Shown here: positions 23,654 through 31,432 of the stretch, piece after piece
Position numbering within the stretch: the first letter of the stretch is position 1
Layout: every line of letters starts with the position of its first letter
Source of the DNA: a virus
Length of the DNA stretch: 64,000 nt
Direction: 5' to 3' (one strand)
IMG/VR virus record: IMGVR_UViG_3300046791_000499
Location: 79,094-143,093 of that record
Translations under genes and position numbers: made by a program
The notes under the pieces: generated by a model
The model's database searches: none
What the model was told of the DNA's origin: nothing
The model's input: the letters and a program-made list of their open reading frames with translations, nothing else

Positions 23654-24102
23654 GGCTGGATCTCCGCTCCGGCCATGGCATCGAGTACGTCGAGCGGCGG
23701 CTGGCCTTCCACCTTGGCGACTGCATTCACGAGCGTGGCCATGATGCCGGCGAAGTCAGGCGCATCGGTGAGCTGCGGGATCCGAACATCTCGGCCGCGC
23801 TTCTCCAAGAGCACCATGGTGGTCAGGTCACCGCGACGGGCTTCGATTCGGTTTCCCCAACCAATTTCAAGTAGGTGCGCTTCGACGCGGTGAGGGTCCA
23901 GCCATGCGGCATCGTCTGGCTCCACCTTGACACGAGCGCGGAGCCGCGTGATCAAGGCCGCCTGAGCGTCGACGAGCGAGAGCAGTTCGCGGGTCTCGAC
24001 GTCAGCGAAACATCCTGGAACGGCTATCTCGCACAACCGTCGGATGACATCGAGCCGCTCGGCGTTCGGGACGGGCAGCGGAACCTTGGGCTTGCGCGTC
24101 AT
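23650..24102 (-). CDS. Hypothetical 150-aa protein (paralogue of the previous gene)
   Basis: Starts M-T-R-K-P-K-V-P-L-P at ATG 24102, overlapping the upstream stop. Contains 'VKVEPDDAAWLDPHRVEAHLLEIGW' and ends with the 'LDVLDAMAG' helix shared with the 133-aa neighbour. The N-terminal half is helical with a single 'CEIAVPGCF' Cys pair, not a clear zinc site. Unknown function. Confidence 0.62.
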   Translation of the reverse strand: MTRKPKVPLPVPNAERLDVIRRLCEIAVPGCFADVETRELLSLVDAQAALITRLRARVKVEPDDAAWLDPHRVEAHLLEIGWGNRIEARRGDLTTMVLLEKRGRDVRIPQLTDAPDFAGIMATLVNAVAKVEGQPPLDVLDAMAGAEIQP

Positions 24103-24347
24103 GGATACGCCGCCTGGTCGATCTCGACGTGGCCAAGGTAGCGCGCCTGGTACTCCTGGCTGACCATGAGCGTATCCGGCCTTCCGGTCCAAGTAGCGAC
24201 GACCTTGGGGTAGATGCCCTGCTCTCCGATCGGGTGCGTCACGAGCAACACAGCGCCAGCGAACTCGATGAGATCACCACGGGTCAGCCACGATGCGGCG
24301 CGTGCGTGACTGGTTTCGATCTTCGCGGTTGGCATTGGTTCGGCCAT
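24099..24347 (-). CDS. Hypothetical 82-aa beta-rich protein
   Basis: A small beta-rich protein: 'WLTRGDLIEFAGAVLLVTHPIGE' and 'KVVATWTGRPDTLMVSQEY' suggest an SH3- or OB-like barrel. The ATG at 24347 is used here; a second ATG at 24335 would remove four residues. It is coupled to the following gene by ATGA. No family recognised. Confidence 0.58.
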   Translation of the reverse strand: MAEPMPTAKIETSHARAASWLTRGDLIEFAGAVLLVTHPIGEQGIYPKVVATWTGRPDTLMVSQEYQARYLGHVEIDQAAYP

Positions 24348-24387
24348 GTTGGGCCAACCGCTTCGAGCGCGGCTTATTCCTGGCCGC

Positions 24388-24855
24388 TCAGTCGAAGCGC
24401 TTCCCGATCTTCATGCCGGTTCGCGTGCGGTCGATCGACGTCACAGCCGCAGCCAACGCGCGGACATCGGACCGACGCTTCACCCGGCCGCCGCGGGGCT
24501 GATGGTGCGTGACGATTGCTGCTTCGATGACCTCATCGTCCGAGCAGCCGAGGCCGCGCATCTTGGCGATGACCTCCCCGAACGTGTCCGCCTCGAGCGA
24601 GTCGTCGCCAACGAGGATCTGAAATCGCGGCTCGGGTCCAAGGCTGCGGTAGGGATCAGTCTGCGCCTTGCGGATCCGCGCTCGGGCTCGCCTGCGAGAC
24701 CACGCCAGCCACAGCCGTTGACGCAGCACTTGGATCGCCAGCCATGCCGCGCCGAACAACTCGGCCAGATCAGCGCCATCGCTTGTGCACCGGCACCGGC
24801 CGGTCGGCTCACCCGTCTTCCACCCCTGGCCGCAGCCCTCGCAGCGGACGCTCAT
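24388..24855 (-). CDS. Zinc-ribbon and amphipathic-helix protein
   Basis: 155 aa. The N-terminus carries C-E-G-C (residues 5-8) and a C-R-C (21-23), enough for one zinc ribbon. A hydrophobic helix (about 31-54, 'LFGAAWLAIQVLRQRLWLAW') ending in a run of Arg follows, then an alpha/beta part with 'FGEVIAKMRGLGCSDDEVIEAA'. The last ribbon-like region is basic. It may sit at a membrane or nucleic acid. Starts at ATG 24855, ATGA-coupled. Confidence 0.58.
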   Translation of the reverse strand: MSVRCEGCGQGWKTGEPTGRCRCTSDGADLAELFGAAWLAIQVLRQRLWLAWSRRRARARIRKAQTDPYRSLGPEPRFQILVGDDSLEADTFGEVIAKMRGLGCSDDEVIEAAIVTHHQPRGGRVKRRSDVRALAAAVTSIDRTRTGMKIGKRFD

Positions 24856-25202
24856 TTCGGTGGCAGCCCCTGCGCCGCACGCTTCGCGGGGTTCGGCGAG
24901 ACCGGGCTGATGGTCCCGTTGCGCAGTCCGGCGCCGAGCGCATCGATCACCACGGACAGGCAGAAACTACCGTCGATACGGAAGGCGCGTTCGTCCGCAC
25001 CCCACGTTCGGTCCGAGTCGCCGCTCGCCGTGGTCCAGTCTGCGAAGGTGTAGGGCCCCGCGCCGAGATGCGCTTTCATCCCGATCACGAGGAACGTCAC
25101 CACCTGGTTCCCACATACAAATACCGCATGCTGGGAGAAGCCTTGCGCATCCTCTTTGCGGGCCGTCTCGACCCTGGCGAGCGTCCAACTTGGCGTGGTC
25201 AT
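24852..25202 (-). CDS. Hypothetical 116-aa protein
   Basis: An alpha/beta protein starting M-T-T-P-S-W-T-L-A with a hydrophobic strand 'AVFVCGNQVVTFLVIGMKAH' (about 26-45) and a C-terminal 'CLSVVIDALGAGLRNG' helix. It is not long enough for a membrane protein with certainty. No motif. It overlaps the next gene's start by 4 bp. Confidence 0.55.
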   Translation of the reverse strand: MTTPSWTLARVETARKEDAQGFSQHAVFVCGNQVVTFLVIGMKAHLGAGPYTFADWTTASGDSDRTWGADERAFRIDGSFCLSVVIDALGAGLRNGTISPVSPNPAKRAAQGLPPK

Positions 25203-25229
25203 GCGGTCACGACCGGCCAGGCCAGCCGC

Positions 25230-25490
25230 TCATTCCCGGAACCGAGGCCGACCCAGGCCACCGCTCTCGAGCACCACGTGGGAGTGCGGACGGCCATGCT
25301 CGTGGGCGATGACGTTGGGCGGTAGCACGAACGGGATCGGCCCAGCGAGTTCGATGGTGAACGAGTACGTCTTCCCGTAGTGCACGTCGGGCTTGGGCGA
25401 CGAGCCGAGCCAGGGGCTCGAGGTCACGGGAGCGCCGTCGATGAAGATCTCCACGCGTGCCGGGTCGACGGCGATCACCTGGGTCCCCAT
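25230..25490 (-). CDS. Hypothetical 86-aa beta protein
   Basis: Starts M-G-T-Q-V-I-A-V-D-P at ATG 25490; the open frame upstream is a shadow of the preceding gene. Contains 'RVEIFIDGAPVTSSPWLG' and 'YSFTIELAGPIPFVLPPNV' beta hairpins, then 'HEHGRPHSHVVLE', a His-rich strand that might bind metal. There is a 27-bp gap to the next gene, longer than usual here. Unknown. Confidence 0.52.
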   Translation of the reverse strand: MGTQVIAVDPARVEIFIDGAPVTSSPWLGSSPKPDVHYGKTYSFTIELAGPIPFVLPPNVIAHEHGRPHSHVVLESGGLGRPRFRE

Positions 25491-25492
25491 GG

Positions 25493-26020
25493 CTACGGCG
25501 TCAGCTTCGTCAGGTCGCGAGCCCGAGACTTGGTCAGCGACGCGATGACCGGCGTCACACCTATGTTGAGCGCGGCGGCCATCTGCTCCGGGGTCTTGGC
25601 CTCGCGGATCAACGGGATACACCGGGCGAGGGTCAGGCACAGGATGATCCCCTCGGGGGTGCCGAGCGCCAGTTTGGACGTGGCCTTCGTTTTCATCTCA
25701 GGGTCCAACGTGATCGTGGTCTCGATCATGTTGGAGATGAACGAGGCGAGCGCGACCTCCTCTGGTTCGCACTCGACCCCGCGTTTGCGCAACTCCTCGG
25801 CCATGCGCTCGGCGACATCGAGCATGTCGCCCGTGATCTCGAACGGGGGCACGCGGGACTCGGCCCAGTGCTTGGCCTCTGCTTCCATCGCCGCGAGCAG
25901 GTCCCATTGCGTGACGACCTCCTGGTAGGTGGGTTCGCCTTCACCCTCGCAGCCGAGGTATCCGCGAGCCCACGCGAGGCGGCGGTCCTTTTCGATGTCC
26001 ATGGTCATGTCGGAGACCAT
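25493..26020 (-). CDS. Hypothetical 175-aa helical protein
   Basis: Acidic and helical: 'YQEVVTQWDLLAAMEAEAKHWAE', 'DMLDVAERMAEELRKRG' and a C-terminal part 'EQMAAALNIGVTPVIASLTK' resembling a small helix-turn-helix. Three candidate starts lie close together (ATG 26020, 26008, 26002); the first is adopted because it is 2 bp from the upstream stop. No enzymatic motif. Confidence 0.55.
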   Translation of the reverse strand: MVSDMTMDIEKDRRLAWARGYLGCEGEGEPTYQEVVTQWDLLAAMEAEAKHWAESRVPPFEITGDMLDVAERMAEELRKRGVECEPEEVALASFISNMIETTITLDPEMKTKATSKLALGTPEGIILCLTLARCIPLIREAKTPEQMAAALNIGVTPVIASLTKSRARDLTKLTP

Positions 26021-26021
26021 G

Positions 26022-26528
26022 CTATTCGACCGGCGTGAGCTTGTCGCGGCCGATGAACTGCGAGCGTTTCCCGTCGATGCCGATGTAGTCACCTTGCAGC
26101 TTTCCACCGCCGCCGATCCGCGTTGAACCGAGGGGAACCAGGACGATCTCGCCGAGCAAGTGTTCGTACACGAGATCGTAGCGACACTCGAATTCGTAGT
26201 GGCCGAAGTGACCCTCGTGCATCGACATCTGCAGACGCGGCACGGGCAGGCCGTGTGGGTCCACGTCCAGGCTCGTGTGCCCGGTCCAATGCCTGGCGTT
26301 TTCGAGTTCGTCGATCCGGTCGCGCGCCTCCGCCAGCCGTTCCTCGGCTTCTCCGAGCTGGTCGTTCAGACGCTCGTATAGCTTGACCCGATCCCCGCCA
26401 GCCCGATCGAATTGAATGCCGATCTGGGCCAGTACACAGATATCGTCGTCGTCCACACCCAGGCTGGTGAAAATGGTGGCGTCGGCGGTCAGGGCCCGCA
26501 TGATGGCGTCGAGGCGCTCGGTGTCCAT
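26022..26528 (-). CDS. Hypothetical 168-aa coiled-coil and beta protein
   Basis: Residues 45-80 ('LNDQLGEAEERLAEARDRIDEL') form a short coiled coil. The C-terminal half is beta-rich with 'GHYEFECRYDLVYEHLLGEIVL' and a Gly-rich turn 'IGGGGKL'. The start ATG 26528 follows a 20-bp gap. Nothing identifies a family; the coiled coil suggests oligomerisation. Confidence 0.55.
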   Translation of the reverse strand: MDTERLDAIMRALTADATIFTSLGVDDDDICVLAQIGIQFDRAGGDRVKLYERLNDQLGEAEERLAEARDRIDELENARHWTGHTSLDVDPHGLPVPRLQMSMHEGHFGHYEFECRYDLVYEHLLGEIVLVPLGSTRIGGGGKLQGDYIGIDGKRSQFIGRDKLTPVE

Positions 26529-26547
26529 GTGTCGGCCAACCGCGAAG

Positions 26548-26769
26548 CTACTTGCCAGATTCCCTCGCCAGGCTATCCCAGTAGTCGACTTGGCCGTCAA
26601 CGATGGCCGGCTCGCACCTTGCCCACTCCCCTGGTCGCGGAGGTCGTGGCCCGCCCGGGAGCGCGGTGCGAGCCAGGTTGCTGAGGTCGGTGAAGTCGAT
26701 CCCGCCACGGCGCAGACGCAGCGCGGGATACGGGTGAGCGTCCATGCAGGTTTGTTCAGAAACACTCAT
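26548..26769 (-). CDS. Hypothetical 73-aa protein
   Basis: Starts M-S-V-S-E-Q-T-C-M-D at ATG 26769, overlapping the previous gene by 4 bp. A Pro/Arg-rich middle ('LPGGPRPPRPGEWARCEPA') suggests low structure. No domain is recognised. It is kept because of coupled start, codon use and position in the operon. Confidence 0.5.
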   Translation of the reverse strand: MSVSEQTCMDAHPYPALRLRRGGIDFTDLSNLARTALPGGPRPPRPGEWARCEPAIVDGQVDYWDSLARESGK

Positions 26770-26981
26770 GATCGTCCACCCCTCTTCGGCTGTGCGCGGT
26801 TCTGGTCACGGAGCGCCAGCATGCCGAGCAGCACCCACGTCGCCGCGCCGATCCCCTCGAGCAGCGAGTATGTGTAGCCGTCTTGCACGAGCGGTCCAAA
26901 GAGGTAGCCGAGCCCCATCTGGTGCCCGAGGATCGTGATCCACGGGACGCCGCGAAAGCCCTTGGATCGGGGTTCGGTCAT
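26766..26981 (-). CDS. Small membrane protein, possible holin
   Basis: 71 aa with two hydrophobic stretches (about 13-32 'WITILGHQMGLGYLFGPLV' and 42-58 'GIGAATWVLLGMLAL') and a basic C-terminal tail (QPKRGGRS). This two-helix layout with a charged end is that of class II holins. It lies a few genes from the lysin at 27486-28505, which fits a lysis cassette, but no experimentally defined motif exists, so this is inference. Confidence 0.5.
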   Translation of the reverse strand: MTEPRSKGFRGVPWITILGHQMGLGYLFGPLVQDGYTYSLLEGIGAATWVLLGMLALRDQNRAQPKRGGRS

Positions 26982-27274
26982 CGGTGCCGTCCTCCGCCCA
27001 TGCCGAGAGCGAGCGGCAGCAAGTAGAGCAGAGGGCTCATCCGAAGCTTGGTTCGCCGTGGCCGCCGAGCGCGAACCGGTGCCGGTGTCTGCCGCACGTC
27101 GGCGAGGATCTTCCGCTCGAGCGCGACGATCTCGATGCACTGCGGGCAGCACCACGACGGCGCCACGCCACGCTTGACCGAGCGCGTCTTCCACCCGGCG
27201 ACGACGGCAGCGGGACCGCGCCGGGGTCCGACGCGCCCACACGTGCACACGGCCGATCGGTTCGACTGTCCCAT
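26978..27274 (-). CDS. Zinc-ribbon protein with C-terminal membrane segment
   Basis: 98 aa. N-terminal 'SAVCTCGRVGPRRG' and a central 'SWCCPQCIEI' supply four to five Cys for one zinc site. A very basic linker follows, then a hydrophobic C-terminus 'SPLLYLLPLALGMGGG' that could anchor it in the membrane. ATG 27274 overlaps the previous stop as TAATG. Role unknown. Confidence 0.55.
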   Translation of the reverse strand: MGQSNRSAVCTCGRVGPRRGPAAVVAGWKTRSVKRGVAPSWCCPQCIEIVALERKILADVRQTPAPVRARRPRRTKLRMSPLLYLLPLALGMGGGRHR

Positions 27275-27489
27275 TACCGCCCGGCACCCGCAGCCATGGG
27301 CACCATGCGAGGCTCGGGCTTGACGCTCGCGGGCCGCGGCTTGCCGGCCTGCGCGATCCAGTAGGACCTCGGCGCGGGCGAAAGCGCGCTCGCGAGCAGG
27401 CGGTGGACGAAGACTTCGTTGGTGAGGGTGATCGGTTGGAGTGCCATGTCGCGCCCTACCCAAGAGCCCCGCGGGTTCTTCCCGGTCAT
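27274..27489 (-). CDS. Hypothetical small protein downstream of the lysin
   Basis: 71 aa if started at ATG 27489, which overlaps the lysin stop by 4 bp; an internal ATG at 27447 would leave 57 aa. It is basic and Pro-rich toward the C-terminus. The segment 'VFVHRLLASALSPAPRSYW' may form a helix. No lysis or regulatory motif was recognised. Confidence 0.5.
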   Translation of the reverse strand: MTGKNPRGSWVGRDMALQPITLTNEVFVHRLLASALSPAPRSYWIAQAGKPRPASVKPEPRMVPMAAGAGR

Positions 27490-28505
27490 TCGCCCAACAT
27501 GGCGACCCAGGTGTTCCCGTCGACCACACCGGTCTCGGGCAGCGCCATCTCGCGCTGGAACGCCTTCACCGCGTCGAGCGTCTTGGGGCCCGGGAGCCCA
27601 TCCGGGAAGCCTTCGTCGTCCACGAGCCCATCGGGACCGAAGCCCCAGGCGAGCAGCAAACCTTGGATCTCTTTGAGATGCTGGTCGACGGTGCCCTTGG
27701 TCAAGGTCGCGACCGACACGACGTGGAAGATCCCGCCGGTCCGTCGGGGCACGGGCGGCAGGACCGGGTGAGACGTGGCCAGGCAGGCGAGGAACTCGAT
27801 CACGTCATCATCCTCCATGACCGAATTGATGGTCCAGTAGCAGACGCGCTTGATGCCGGCTGCGACCACGTCATCGATGCATGGCTGCATCGTGGAGACC
27901 GCGTCGTCGGCCTGCTTGTACCCGGCCAAGCCCATGATCCACCCCTCGACCGGCTCGCCGTACCGTTCCCGCCATTCACCGAGGCTGTAGGTGACGACCT
28001 TGTCGGGGCTCGACTGGCTCTCCTCGGTTGCGTAGGACTGGGGCGACCAGACGACGCAGACCTTGGCGAGTTCGACCAGCTCGGTGAGCGCGGCCCCGAT
28101 GCCCGACAGCCCCAGCCGCGGGAACACGCGCTCGGCCTTCGCTGCCGCCGCCGCGTAATCGAAGCACCCGGTGGCGTCGCACCACGGCCCCTCGGCGTCC
28201 CACATGAGCAGGGTGGCGCCCGTGCTGGCGATCAAGCCGGGCAGCACGGCGAGGGCCCCGTCCATGAACAAGTCGTGGGGCATGATCCACGACGTCAGGT
28301 GGACCTCGATACCGGCGTCGCGGCACGCCTTGGCCATCGCGTTGATCTTGTCAACCGGAAACGTCGAAAACGCCGTAGGCCCACGAGCTTTCAAGAAGTC
28401 GTTGAGCATCAAGTTGGCCACCTTTACCTTGGCGGCCTGCAGATTTCGGATCGTCTCCGCTGGGTCAGAGAAGCAGGATGATGGTAGCCAGGCGTGTACT
28501 CGCAC
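27486..28505 (-). CDS. Putative endolysin: TIM-barrel-like domain plus peptidoglycan-binding domain
   Basis: 339 aa from GTG 28505. The C-terminal 70 residues ('LLLAWGFGPDGLVDD', 'LPGPKTLDAVKAFQREMAL', 'GVVDGNTWVAML') are a PG_binding_1 domain. Residues 1-260 alternate strands and helices like a TIM barrel: 'VHLTSWIMP', 'LLMWDAEGPW' (a candidate acidic pair D-E at about residues 102-104) and 'KRVCYWTINS'. This suggests a glycoside-hydrolase-type muralytic domain, but the family cannot be named from sequence reading. It would act on host peptidoglycan at lysis; no signal peptide is present, so a holin would be needed. Confidence 0.68.
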   Translation of the reverse strand: MRVHAWLPSSCFSDPAETIRNLQAAKVKVANLMLNDFLKARGPTAFSTFPVDKINAMAKACRDAGIEVHLTSWIMPHDLFMDGALAVLPGLIASTGATLLMWDAEGPWCDATGCFDYAAAAAKAERVFPRLGLSGIGAALTELVELAKVCVVWSPQSYATEESQSSPDKVVTYSLGEWRERYGEPVEGWIMGLAGYKQADDAVSTMQPCIDDVVAAGIKRVCYWTINSVMEDDDVIEFLACLATSHPVLPPVPRRTGGIFHVVSVATLTKGTVDQHLKEIQGLLLAWGFGPDGLVDDEGFPDGLPGPKTLDAVKAFQREMALPETGVVDGNTWVAMLGE

Positions 28506-28524
28506 GCGCGGAAGGTATCACCGC

Positions 28525-28647
28525 TCACTCGCCGTGCGGAGGTCTATCTCGCAGGGCCTCGCACCGATCGCCGTCACCGAGCCTCGCGTGGACGAACCTG
28601 AACCCCGTCCACGCGAGAGGCTGACCGCATCGTGGGCATGTACGCAT
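28525..28647 (-). CDS. Tiny zinc-ribbon protein (40 aa)
   Basis: A 40-codon frame reading M-R-T-C-P-R-C-G-Q-P-L-A-W-T-G-F, with a C-P-R-C pair at residues 4-7 and a later Cys at 29. An in-frame GTG at 28677, 4 bp after the preceding stop, would add ten residues. The protein fills the space between the lysin and the 38-aa zinc gene, which would otherwise be empty. Coding character is good. Function unknown; phages often carry such single ribbons. Confidence 0.5.
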   Translation of the reverse strand: MRTCPRCGQPLAWTGFRFVHARLGDGDRCEALRDRPPHGE

Positions 28648-28681
28648 CAATCTGCCGTCTTCGGATCCGCTGGTCACCGCG

Positions 28682-28798
28682 CTACCACGGTTCCTCATGG
28701 GGCTTGCGCATGATCTTGTGCATGACCGAGCCTCCGACCACGGCGGCCTCGAAATCGCTGACGCCGTGATCGCACCAACTGCACTTTGCCCTGTTCAT
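28682..28798 (-). CDS. Tiny CxxC protein (38 aa)
   Basis: 38 aa beginning M-N-R-A-K-C-S-W-C-D-H-G, with a single C-x-x-C pair. It has a strong ribosome-binding site (AGAGGA, 6 bp before ATG), and its start overlaps the stop of the RNB gene as ATGA. The 15 bases up to and including its ATG are identical to those before the internal ATG at 30330. Role unknown. Confidence 0.5.
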   Translation of the reverse strand: MNRAKCSWCDHGVSDFEAAVVGGSVMHKIMRKPHEEPW

Positions 28799-30627
28799 GG
28801 CTGGTCCTCTCCATCGTCCGCTGGCGACGCGAGCCCACACCCGAGCGCGAGCACGCGGACACACGCACGCTGCTTGGCTACCTTCGCCGAAGAGGCGACG
28901 ACCCATTTGGTGGCGAACGTCTCCCCGTTGGCTCGGACCGCGGCCTTGACCGCATGGACCAGCGCATGCTCGGGCCCGCGGCGGTCGGTCTCGTAGTCGA
29001 TGCCGCTCCATCCCGCCATCTGCCGACAGAGCATCGCCACCGACACAGCCAGGTGCGGGTTCTCGGCAAGGTAGCTGACGACGGCCTGGCGAAGTCCGGC
29101 CCAGGCCGCGACCTCGGGCGTTTGCATCGGCTCGATCAAGACCGTGAACAGGTCGAGGATCGGCGCGGAGCCGGTCCCCATGCGGCGCTTGAACTCGCGG
29201 GCGAACGCGTCGTTGTAGGAGCCAGACCGCGCGAGCACCTTGGCCACGCGCTCGAACGCCTTCACCGGCAGCGCTGCATAGTCCTCCGTCCGAATGTTCT
29301 CCTCCGCGCGCGCCGTCGCCTGCGTTCGGCCGACATGACTGGCGCGCTCTCGAAGGGCCTCCGTCCGCGCGTTGATGTGGTCGCAGATCCGCGCGATATC
29401 CTCGTGGCTGTAGGGGAGCGCATCGCCTCGGATCCACGCGGTCAACTGCCGCTGGGTCACGAGGTCCGCGAGGCGTCGGATCGGTGACGTGCAATGTAGG
29501 TACCCCGGCAGGTTCAGGCCGAAGTGTCCACGCAGCCGCGACCCGTACTCGGCGCGGTTCATGGACATGTGGGCGTGCAGCCGTAGCAATTCCACGCCCG
29601 CGAGCGGCGTGGCGAGAGCAGCGTTGATCTGGCTCATGAGATCGGCGCGGTCGGGCGCGTGGATCTTGGCCGTGTGGTTGCGCCACGGCACCGGGATCTC
29701 GTGCTCGGCGCACAGCCTGGCGACCTCGGCGTTGGCCAGGATCATCATCTCCTGCACGATGATGTGGCCGATCGTCTCGCGGGTGTCTTTGAGGCGATGC
29801 AGCGCGCCGTCCTCGGTCGTGACCCAGCCAGTGTTCAAGTCGTAGAACACGAGCGCTCCCCGAGCCCGCCGCTTGTCCATGAGCGCGGAGGCCAAGACGG
29901 ACATCGTCTCCATCGGCTGGTGAAACTCATGCGCCATGTCGGCGAGCACGGCGGGGATCTCCGTGTAGGCGAAGCGCTTGCGGCTGGTGAACACCACGCG
30001 CTTGACCTCGGGCAACGCCAGCGGCTCGAGCCCATGATCGAGCAGCATGACGATCCGCATGCCCTGCCGGCGCTCGCCCTCGAGCAGCGACGCCTTGGCC
30101 TCGACCTCCCGGCTGAGCATGGGATGGGTCATGCCATTGGGGAGGTAGCGCGTCTCGACTCGCTCGACCGCGGCGTCGTCCATGCGTGTGCCGATGCCGA
30201 CGCGGTACGCGACGTCGGCGATCGTGACCGTGATCTTCCAGCGTCCGTCCGCGTGCTCGGCCCACACAGCGTCGTCGAGATCCTGCGAATGGCTTGCGTC
30301 GATCGTAACGCCTTTGTCCGTCTTCGTCATGGCTGGTCCTCTTTGATCCTCGGGGAAGGTCATCGCGCACGGGCTCGAGCACGCGGGGCACATGTCTCCA
30401 TCGACCTCGCTCTTGATCACGTGCCGAGAGACGTGGCCTTGCGTGCACCGAACCGTGAACTGGTCGTACCAACGGTCGGGCATCCCCATGAACATGCGGC
30501 CCCCTGCCTCGCGCTCGCGAGCGGCAGCGGCATCCCGGCGAGCCACGAGGGCGGCGATCTCCGCGTCGATCGATGAAGCCGCCGGAGGCTCGAACGCCTT
30601 GGGGTCGATCGGATCGAAGGTGATCAC
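28795..30627 (-). CDS. RNase II/R-family (RNB) exoribonuclease fused to an N-terminal zinc ribbon
   Basis: 610 aa from GTG 30627 (overlaps the upstream stop as GTGA). Residues 61-87 hold C61, C80-P-A-C83 and C87, a zinc ribbon. Residues 100-440 are an RNB domain: D110, D116, D118 and D119 reproduce the D-x5-D-x-D-D metal site of RNase II, and 'CTSPIRRLADLVTQR' (about 345) matches the conserved catalytic Arg motif. The usual cold-shock and S1 domains are absent. The family degrades single-stranded RNA 3' to 5'. An ATG at residue 100 (base 30330) has its own AGAGGA, so a ribbon-free 511-aa form may also be made. Host RNA turnover or decay of cell mRNA is a plausible role. Confidence 0.85.
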   Translation of the reverse strand: MITFDPIDPKAFEPPAASSIDAEIAALVARRDAAAAREREAGGRMFMGMPDRWYDQFTVRCTQGHVSRHVIKSEVDGDMCPACSSPCAMTFPEDQRGPAMTKTDKGVTIDASHSQDLDDAVWAEHADGRWKITVTIADVAYRVGIGTRMDDAAVERVETRYLPNGMTHPMLSREVEAKASLLEGERRQGMRIVMLLDHGLEPLALPEVKRVVFTSRKRFAYTEIPAVLADMAHEFHQPMETMSVLASALMDKRRARGALVFYDLNTGWVTTEDGALHRLKDTRETIGHIIVQEMMILANAEVARLCAEHEIPVPWRNHTAKIHAPDRADLMSQINAALATPLAGVELLRLHAHMSMNRAEYGSRLRGHFGLNLPGYLHCTSPIRRLADLVTQRQLTAWIRGDALPYSHEDIARICDHINARTEALRERASHVGRTQATARAEENIRTEDYAALPVKAFERVAKVLARSGSYNDAFAREFKRRMGTGSAPILDLFTVLIEPMQTPEVAAWAGLRQAVVSYLAENPHLAVSVAMLCRQMAGWSGIDYETDRRGPEHALVHAVKAAVRANGETFATKWVVASSAKVAKQRACVRVLALGCGLASPADDGEDQP

Positions 30628-30998
30628 AGGGTCAACTCCATGTGCTCGACTGCGCGCTTGGTGATCTGGACGCCGAGCTGCCCGTCGATGTCGACCCACT
30701 CGAGCCAGTTGCTGCGGATCGTCTCGAGCAGCCGACTGCCCCGGGAGGTCTCCTTGAACACGACCATGCGGGTGCTGTGCGGCGCGCTCGCGGAGACGTC
30801 GTCGAGGTTCCACCCGTCCATGACGATCTCGCCAGTACGGACAGGACGCCAGGTCTCGCCGCATGCCTTGGCCACGGCGAGTAGGACCATCTCGGTGTCG
30901 CGGTGGCCGGTGAGGCTGTGGGCTCCCGAGCGGATGAGCCGGGCTGGGGTGATGGTGCAGGTGTTCGTATCCATGGGGTTTAGTTGTTGCTCGCTCAT
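30624..30998 (-). CDS. Hypothetical 124-aa protein upstream of the RNB gene
   Basis: Starts M-S-E-Q-Q-L-N-P at ATG 30998 (ATG 30974 possible). Contains 'EMVLLAVAKACGETWRPVRTGEIV' and a C-terminal 'GQLGVQITKRAVEHMEL' segment, an alpha/beta pattern. It overlaps the RNB gene start by 4 bp, so the two are translated together; a shared process is possible but unproven. No domain recognised. Confidence 0.58.
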   Translation of the reverse strand: MSEQQLNPMDTNTCTITPARLIRSGAHSLTGHRDTEMVLLAVAKACGETWRPVRTGEIVMDGWNLDDVSASAPHSTRMVVFKETSRGSRLLETIRSNWLEWVDIDGQLGVQITKRAVEHMELTL

Positions 30999-31000
30999 GG

Positions 31001-31432
31001 TCACCCAAACAGCCAATCCGAGATCACGGCGGTCGCTACGAGAGCGAAGATGAGCGTCCCGAACGGACCCCAACCCCACACGCCAGCGCCGAGCACCCCG
31101 AAGGTCATGAACGTGACGAGACGGAGACCGCTGCGAGCGGGGCTGGACCTCTTGGCGACGGCCGTGGTCGCGGTGGCACGCATTTCGGTACGCTGCCCGT
31201 TGGAGACCGAGACGACCTCGGCCTCGATCGTGCCCGGCGGTTCGGGCTCGCGGGTGTTGGTCGGCACGTACGGCGAGCGCGGATCTGGTCGGAACACTGG
31301 GACCTGCGTGATCGTGTAGCCATCGTTCGGAGCGCGACCGCGCTGCAGGCGTTCTTTGAGTTCGGTCAGATCCGGGGGCGCGGGCCGACGCGGATCTCGT
31401 GGGGTTCGTGGCGGACGGTCAGACCTGGCCAT
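31001..31432 (-). CDS. Membrane protein with two C-terminal helices
   Basis: 143 aa. The first 95 residues are Pro/Arg-rich and charged; residues about 103-122 ('LRLVTFMTFGVLGAGVWGW') and 125-143 ('TLIFALVATAVISDWLFG') form a membrane hairpin. The start at ATG 31432 lies 14 bp inside the end of the previous gene. It and its upstream neighbour are both membrane proteins and may form a pair. Function unknown. Confidence 0.58.
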   Translation of the reverse strand: MARSDRPPRTPRDPRRPAPPDLTELKERLQRGRAPNDGYTITQVPVFRPDPRSPYVPTNTREPEPPGTIEAEVVSVSNGQRTEMRATATTAVAKRSSPARSGLRLVTFMTFGVLGAGVWGWGPFGTLIFALVATAVISDWLFG

